This document shows, one piece after another, positions 23,319 through 64,000 of a stretch of DNA of 64,000 nt. The notes below the pieces were generated by a model that worked only from the letters and a program-made list of their open reading frames with translations, had not been told where the DNA came from and ran no database searches. Positions within the stretch are counted from its first letter, which is position 1, and every line of letters starts with the position of its first letter. The position numbers were made by a program, and so were the translations under genes. This DNA comes from Dolomedes plantarius (taxonomy: Eukaryota; Arthropoda; Arachnida; Araneae; Dolomedidae), in the NCBI GenBank assembly GCA_907164885.2, contig OU015503.1, forward strand, positions 127,187,715 to 127,251,714, given 5' to 3'.

Positions 23319-24371
23319 GGTAACAGCGTTACATTTTTGTACTAGTTTATCGACATGTCAGCCTGCGATCAAGGGTCACACCAAGATAGAAGCTTTCCTA
23401 TCATAGCTTGGTAGAATTTTATAAAAATGCCCCCCCCTTTTTTTGGTGCCAATAGTGCAAACGTGCCATTTAAGATTGCTGCAATAAATATCCATCATGA
23501 TATATGCGTCACAAAATAATAACATGACAAACACGTCAGAAATTTTCAGGAGTTGGCGCACGACATTGGCGCACGAGTAAGAAAACTCGCACACTTGGCG
23601 ACCCAATTCCGGGGCACTGTTGGCACCAAAAAAACAGAGGGGCACCCTAAACTGCAGTCCTACCTCTTCATTCTTTGAAAAACTCTCTAGAACTTGTTTT
23701 CCATCAAGAGTTTCGTCTATTGTTAAATCTGCAATATCTTGAATTGTTCATTCTTCAAACTTCTCTCTACCAATCTTATATGACAAAATGATGATATTTG
23801 AATGTAATTTGTTTGTATATATATTAGATAGAAGATTTTTAGGCTTTAAAGATTCTCGCCAAAGTGATTTCCAGCATTCATTTAGGATAGACGGGTATAA
23901 TTTGGATAAAGCCAGGGCAGCATATTTAAAACAATTCATTGCAGTAAATTAATAACAATGACACAAAGACTCCTGAATGAAATATTCCAGGAATCCCGGC
24001 CGATAGATGACTGCACCAGTTTACAAAACAAAATTAACTGAACATGTATTCAAATCTGCTTAAAGATGCCTAAAAGTGTTTAAAAAACCATCGTGTTTAA
24101 AAAAGTGTTTAAAAAAGTGCGTTGCCATCGTGTTCTGAGCAATGCACGTGCGTTGCCATCGTCTCTGACACGTGCGTTGCCATCGTGTTCTGATTCAAAT
24201 GTCTAGCTAGTCGGAAAGTTAGTTAAAAATCGATTGCAAGATATGTAAGGGACAAACACACAAACAAACAAACAAGAAAGCAAGTTAATTAAAACATGGT
24301 AAAAAATATGAAACAAAGGAAAATCATCATAACACCGCAGATAAACTTTGCACACAATATAAGCAACAGTG

Positions 24372-24407
<36 letters not shown>

Positions 24408-24609
24408 GATTCTCTTTTTGCGCGATTTTGAAATAACACAGTCCAAGAAAGAGAACCACTTATTTTTTTACACTTTTTTTTACTTTATAACATGGTTTAA
24501 AAATCTTAAGATGTAAAGATGTATGACGATATATTTGTTATATATCGTCATAACAAATATATCGTCTTGTATATATATATATATATATATATACAAGGTG
24601 CGCCATATA
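23319..24609. other. No gene; repeat copy, (TA)n and a palindrome
   Basis: It contains the second copy of the 18780-18935 repeat (24140-24300), a (TA)n run at 24374-24404 and a 17-bp perfect inverted repeat at 24525-24566. No coding sequence is supported. Confidence 0.5.
24525..24566. repeat. 17-bp-arm palindrome
   Basis: Arms GACGATATATTTGTTAT and ATAACAAATATATCGTC are perfect complements around an 8-base loop ATATCGTC. The loop repeats the outer end of the right arm. It could extrude as a cruciform. Confidence 0.85.
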
Positions 24610-25367
24610 CAAGGTGAGTCCATAAAGTAACCGGACAATTTTTTATAAATAAGAAAAATATCACTCACCTTCAAATAAATTGATCTCCTTCAAAATAATC
24701 GCCAAAGGAGTCAACACAATTTTTCTAACGGTTCTTAAAGTCATGGAAACACTTTTATAGGTTTCGGAACCAACCGTTCGCAAAATACGCGTAAATTTTG
24801 ATTTAGTATCCGAGACGTTTTCAAATCTCTGTCCTTTCAAGGTTTTTGTATTTTTTGACTACAAAGGACTTATTCACCACGCATTTGTTCCTAAAAATCA
24901 AACAATTAATCAGTATTGTTACGAGGAGGGGCTTCTTCGATCAAGAAACAGGATAAAGCGAGTCAGGAAGGAACTGTTTGACTCTGGGCAATGGTTTCTT
25001 TTACAAGATAATGCTAGGCCTCTTACAGGCATTTCTGTACAACAATATCTTGCTAAGCATTCAATTACAGTGATAAATCACCCACCCTATTCTGCCGACT
25101 TATCGCCAGCTGATTGTTTTCCTATTTCCGGAGCTTAAGAAAGGACAGCGATCTGAAACCGTCTCGGATATCAAATCAAATGTTACGCGTATTTTGCGAA
25201 CGGTTAGTTCCGACGCCTATAAACAGTGTCTCGATGACTCGGAGAAACGTTGGACAAATTGTACAGACTCCTTTGGCGATTATTTTGAAGGAGATAAGTT
25301 TATTTGAAGGTGAGTCATATTTTTCTTATTTATAAAAAAATTGTCCGGTTACTTTATATGTGTACCT

Positions 25368-25369
<2 letters not shown>
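24610..25369 (+). mobile_element. mariner derivative with ~210-bp inverted ends
   Basis: TA flanks both ends. The left end CAAGGTGAGTCCATAAAGTA and right end (complement of CAAGGTACACATATAAAGTA) are inverted copies, and pairing continues about 210 bp inward (24610 to about 24825, and about 25150 to 25369). The left arm is therefore an inverted copy of the 3' end, including the end of the transposase gene, replacing the 5' half of the original element. A 3' transposase fragment lies between the arms. (TA)n tracts flank it on both sides. Confidence 0.8.
24842..25140 (+). pseudogene. mariner transposase, C-terminal half
   Basis: About 98 codons cover the second half of a mariner transposase. 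VFFDYKGLIHHAFVP is followed by a helix-rich stretch (LRSRNRIKRVRKELF), WFLLQDNARP with the second catalytic Asp, and HPPYSADLSPADCF with the third. Thirty-four residues separate the last two Asp residues, the DD34D spacing of true mariners. The N-terminal DNA-binding half and the first Asp are missing. A stop follows shortly after the last motif, and the remaining C-terminal sequence is out of frame. Confidence 0.85.

Positions 25370-25372
<3 letters not shown>

Positions 25373-25424
<52 letters not shown>
25373..25424. repeat. (TA)n tract
   Basis: About 26 TA units directly abutting the mariner derivative. Confidence 0.95.
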
Positions 25425-25428
<4 letters not shown>

Positions 25429-25859
25429 TCCTAAAATACAGTAACCATAGTAAGTCAGTAACTGAGTATCTCCATGGTTGCAAGTTTTGTGACGTCAGTC
25501 ATCTTGCGGTTACATGTTCTTAACTTCCACTCTGTCTAGCGCCAGGCTTGGTGCTCTTTGGTTAAGTAACTCTTATTTCAATTTTTAATCAATTCTTCTG
25601 TTATTCATGGATTGTACGGGGTCTGAGTGTGTTTGTTGTATAGATCATACTCATCGGAAACAGTCCATTGGCTTTTAGACAGTATCGACACCGCTGATGA
25701 AGAGATGCTGTCTAAAACCCCTTTCATACTTTTCTTTTCATGTTATTTGTTCCTGGCTGCAAGTAGCTTTAGGGCTATTACTGGTATTTATTTCTTAATT
25801 TCTTATACATTTATATTTATACATTATAAACGTATATATGTCTATGTGTTTGTGTGCAG
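25425..25859. other. Sequence before the first recognised exon
   Basis: This stretch ends in the acceptor TGTGTGCAG of the first exon. A frame at about 25640-25740 reads VHWLLDSIDTADEEMLSK and then FILFF, vaguely like the second half of a thioredoxin module of the gene. It lacks the module's GDL start and has no good splice sites, so I do not call it an exon. No signal-peptide exon is visible. Confidence 0.4.
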
Positions 25860-62516
<36,657 letters not shown>

Positions 62517-62539
62517 GTGAGTAGCTCGCTTTCCTCACG

Positions 62540-63363
62540 TTCGAGTCACATTATGGTGACCACCCTCTACTTTCTGACCTCAACAACGCGGTGAAATAAG
62601 GCACCCGGTTTGGTGGGCACTATGCAGACATGTCAACCGTTGCTCTCGTCATTATTAGACGTCGAAAAGGGGGTGATCATCGGCTATCGAGACCACAGAG
62701 GCAGCGTAGTTTGGACGGATAGCGTGGAAACTGTGGAAGTCATTGACGCGATAGGTGAACGTCAGCCGCCCGACGAACTACATTCGAGACACTCACCGTC
62801 CAAATGAACCAGGGGATTACCTGACTAGTGTGTAAAACGACAGTACAGAGAACCGTGCTGCGAATGGGGCTCCGAAGCGGACGGATCGTCACATGCTTCA
62901 TCGGCTTCTGTTTGCACAACAGCACCGATATCTAACTGGCGAGGGTTGCTTTCTGCGATGAATCACGCTTTCTGCTCCATGATTGGATGGTCACAAGCGT
63001 CATTGTCTCGGTTTACTTTTACCTCTGGAATGCACTCTTCTCCGATCGGGTTGTTTATGCATCCTTGAAGATCCAGTACACTCATTCATGTTGACTCCTT
63101 CCCCGGAGGCATATTGGACATTGCGACGTGTAACACCTGAATTGTCCAGAAGGGGTTAGACCAAGACTCCCAAGTACTTCCCGGGTCCCCTCAATCCGAA
63201 TCGAACAGCTGTGGGACCACCTCGATTGTCAACTGCAGTCTGTATGGGTCCAGATACCTGTGGCAAACTTTCGGCATCTCACTGAATCACTCTAGCTGCT
63301 GTCTGTTCTCCACATGGGGTTATTCTGGATATTAAATGGTGGTCATAGTAATGTGACTCGAAA
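62540..63363 (+). pseudogene. Tc1-like transposon relic (family B, copy 2)
   Basis: The ends TCACATTATGGTGACCACC and ATGGTGGTCATAGTAATGTG correspond to those of 33131-34324. Inside, pieces such as LLDVEKGVIIGYRDHRGS (helix-turn-helix) and FCDESRFLLHDWMV (first catalytic motif region) can be read, with stops and deletions between. It is shorter than copy 1 and dead. It lies in the intron after exon 8. Confidence 0.75.
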
Positions 63364-63419
63364 GCGTATATATGCATTTATGTTTATAAATGTATGTATA
63401 AGCACATGTTTATTTACTT

Positions 63420-63437
63420 ACTTACTTACACACACAT

Positions 63438-63473
<36 letters not shown>

Positions 63474-63475
63474 GT
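63420..63475. repeat. TTAC / CA / TA microsatellite
   Basis: Short TTAC run, (CA)n and (TA)n in succession. Confidence 0.85.
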
Positions 63476-63555
63476 ACATTTATGTGTAGACATGCATATA
63501 CAGAGGCTGTTCACACATTTTTTAGACGATGTATATTGTATTCACAAAACTAAAT

Positions 63556-64000
63556 TACATAAAATTCTTGTGTTTTAAATGTTCTATTTGACATCCCTTA
63601 TTCTGAATTATCTTTCGACACCGCAATTTCCAGGATAATGATGCCTTTTGAAGTGTCAGAAGAGGTATTCTATCCCATTCCTCCTGAACAGCTTTCCAGA
63701 GTCCTGTAAGGGTTTTGGGACGACGTTTGGATAATGCAGATTTTAAAAGTCCTAAAGCATAAAAATCCATAGGTGATACATCGGGAGATTTAGTAGAGAT
63801 ATCAGTGAAGGGTATGGCCTTGATACCAGTTTTTTGTTCCATTTCTTTTAGAAAATTTACGGTGGATTTTGATGTGTGACTGCTAGCTTTGTCCCGATGG
63901 AGTCTCACAGATTGATGGCACTGTGGGTAAAGCGATGGTATTTCATTCAGAAAAATTGGCGATAAAATATGTTCCTGATAGTATTTGGAGTTAATCTTGA
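63556..64000 (-). pseudogene. DD41D-type Tc1/mariner-superfamily transposase, partial
   Basis: The minus-strand frame is open from the window edge (64000) to a stop near 63556. It reads LSPIFLNEIPSLYPQCHQS, VRLHRDKASSHTSKSTVNF, LKEMEQKTGIKAIPFTDIS, TKSPDVSPMDFYALGLLKS, then RRPKTLTGLWKAVQEEWDRI and a basic tail (WKLRCRKIIQNKGCQIEH). Counting from the Asp in HRDKASSH to the Asp in SPMDF gives 41 residues between them, the DD41D spacing of the rosa-like group. In place of the usual DNA the motif reads DKA. The N-terminal half lies beyond the window, so it may or may not be intact. The terminus near 63500 (GAGGCTGTTCACAC) may be its end. Confidence 0.75.

Overview
The window is animal nuclear DNA, most probably from an arthropod. 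The coding sequence is split by GT/AG introns up to 17.7 kb long, intergenic and intronic DNA is very AT-rich with huge (TA)n tracts, and the DNA is crowded with Tc1/mariner-superfamily, hAT, piggyBac, pogo/Tigger, Harbinger, Helitron-like, Mutator-like and Jockey-like relics of types familiar from arachnid, crustacean and insect genomes. I cannot assign a species; a non-insect arthropod is a guess. There is one 500-base assembly gap (21001-21500). No rRNA gene, convincing functional tRNA, CRISPR array or prokaryotic operon is visible. The only host gene I can support lies on the + strand from 25860 to 62516 and runs off both ends: its start is upstream of 25860 (not found) and its last visible splice donor is at 62517. 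Fourteen stretches of unusually GC-rich coding DNA are not needed; twelve exons suffice, and every junction is phase 1. Together they encode 857 codons forming eight tandem acidic thioredoxin-fold modules of about 103-109 residues. Five modules (3, 4, 5, 7, 8) carry a CXXC pair with varied central dipeptides; modules 1, 2 and 6 lack it. All eight keep the proline expected at the cis-Pro position, the IDD(D/E) motif and the VY.G or equivalent strand end. This looks like a PDI/calsequestrin-type ER or secretory-pathway protein (inference). Layout: 1-25859 holds no gene I recognise apart from transposon relics, including a four-level nest at 7110-11350 (Tigger containing a Helitron-like element containing a Tc1 copy, plus a second Tc1 copy). 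25860-35984 holds modules 1-3 with introns filled by IS630/mariner, Mutator-like and Tc1 relics and a near-perfect foldback element. 35985-53640 is one 17.7-kb intron made almost wholly of mobile elements and microsatellites, including a 113-bp satellite made from transposon ends, a Helitron-in-Helitron nest with a piggyBac fragment, a Harbinger element with a MADF remnant, and a Tigger element. 53641-62516 holds modules 4-8, with a 179-bp higher-order minisatellite in one intron; from 62517 to the end are a Tc1 relic and a DD41D transposase fragment. Nearly all transposase reading frames are broken, so the mobile fraction looks like a graveyard. The most interesting items are the modular thioredoxin-repeat gene with its alternating redox and non-redox modules, the repeated occurrence of foldback elements whose arms contain only the C-terminal end of a transposase, and satellites derived from transposon ends.
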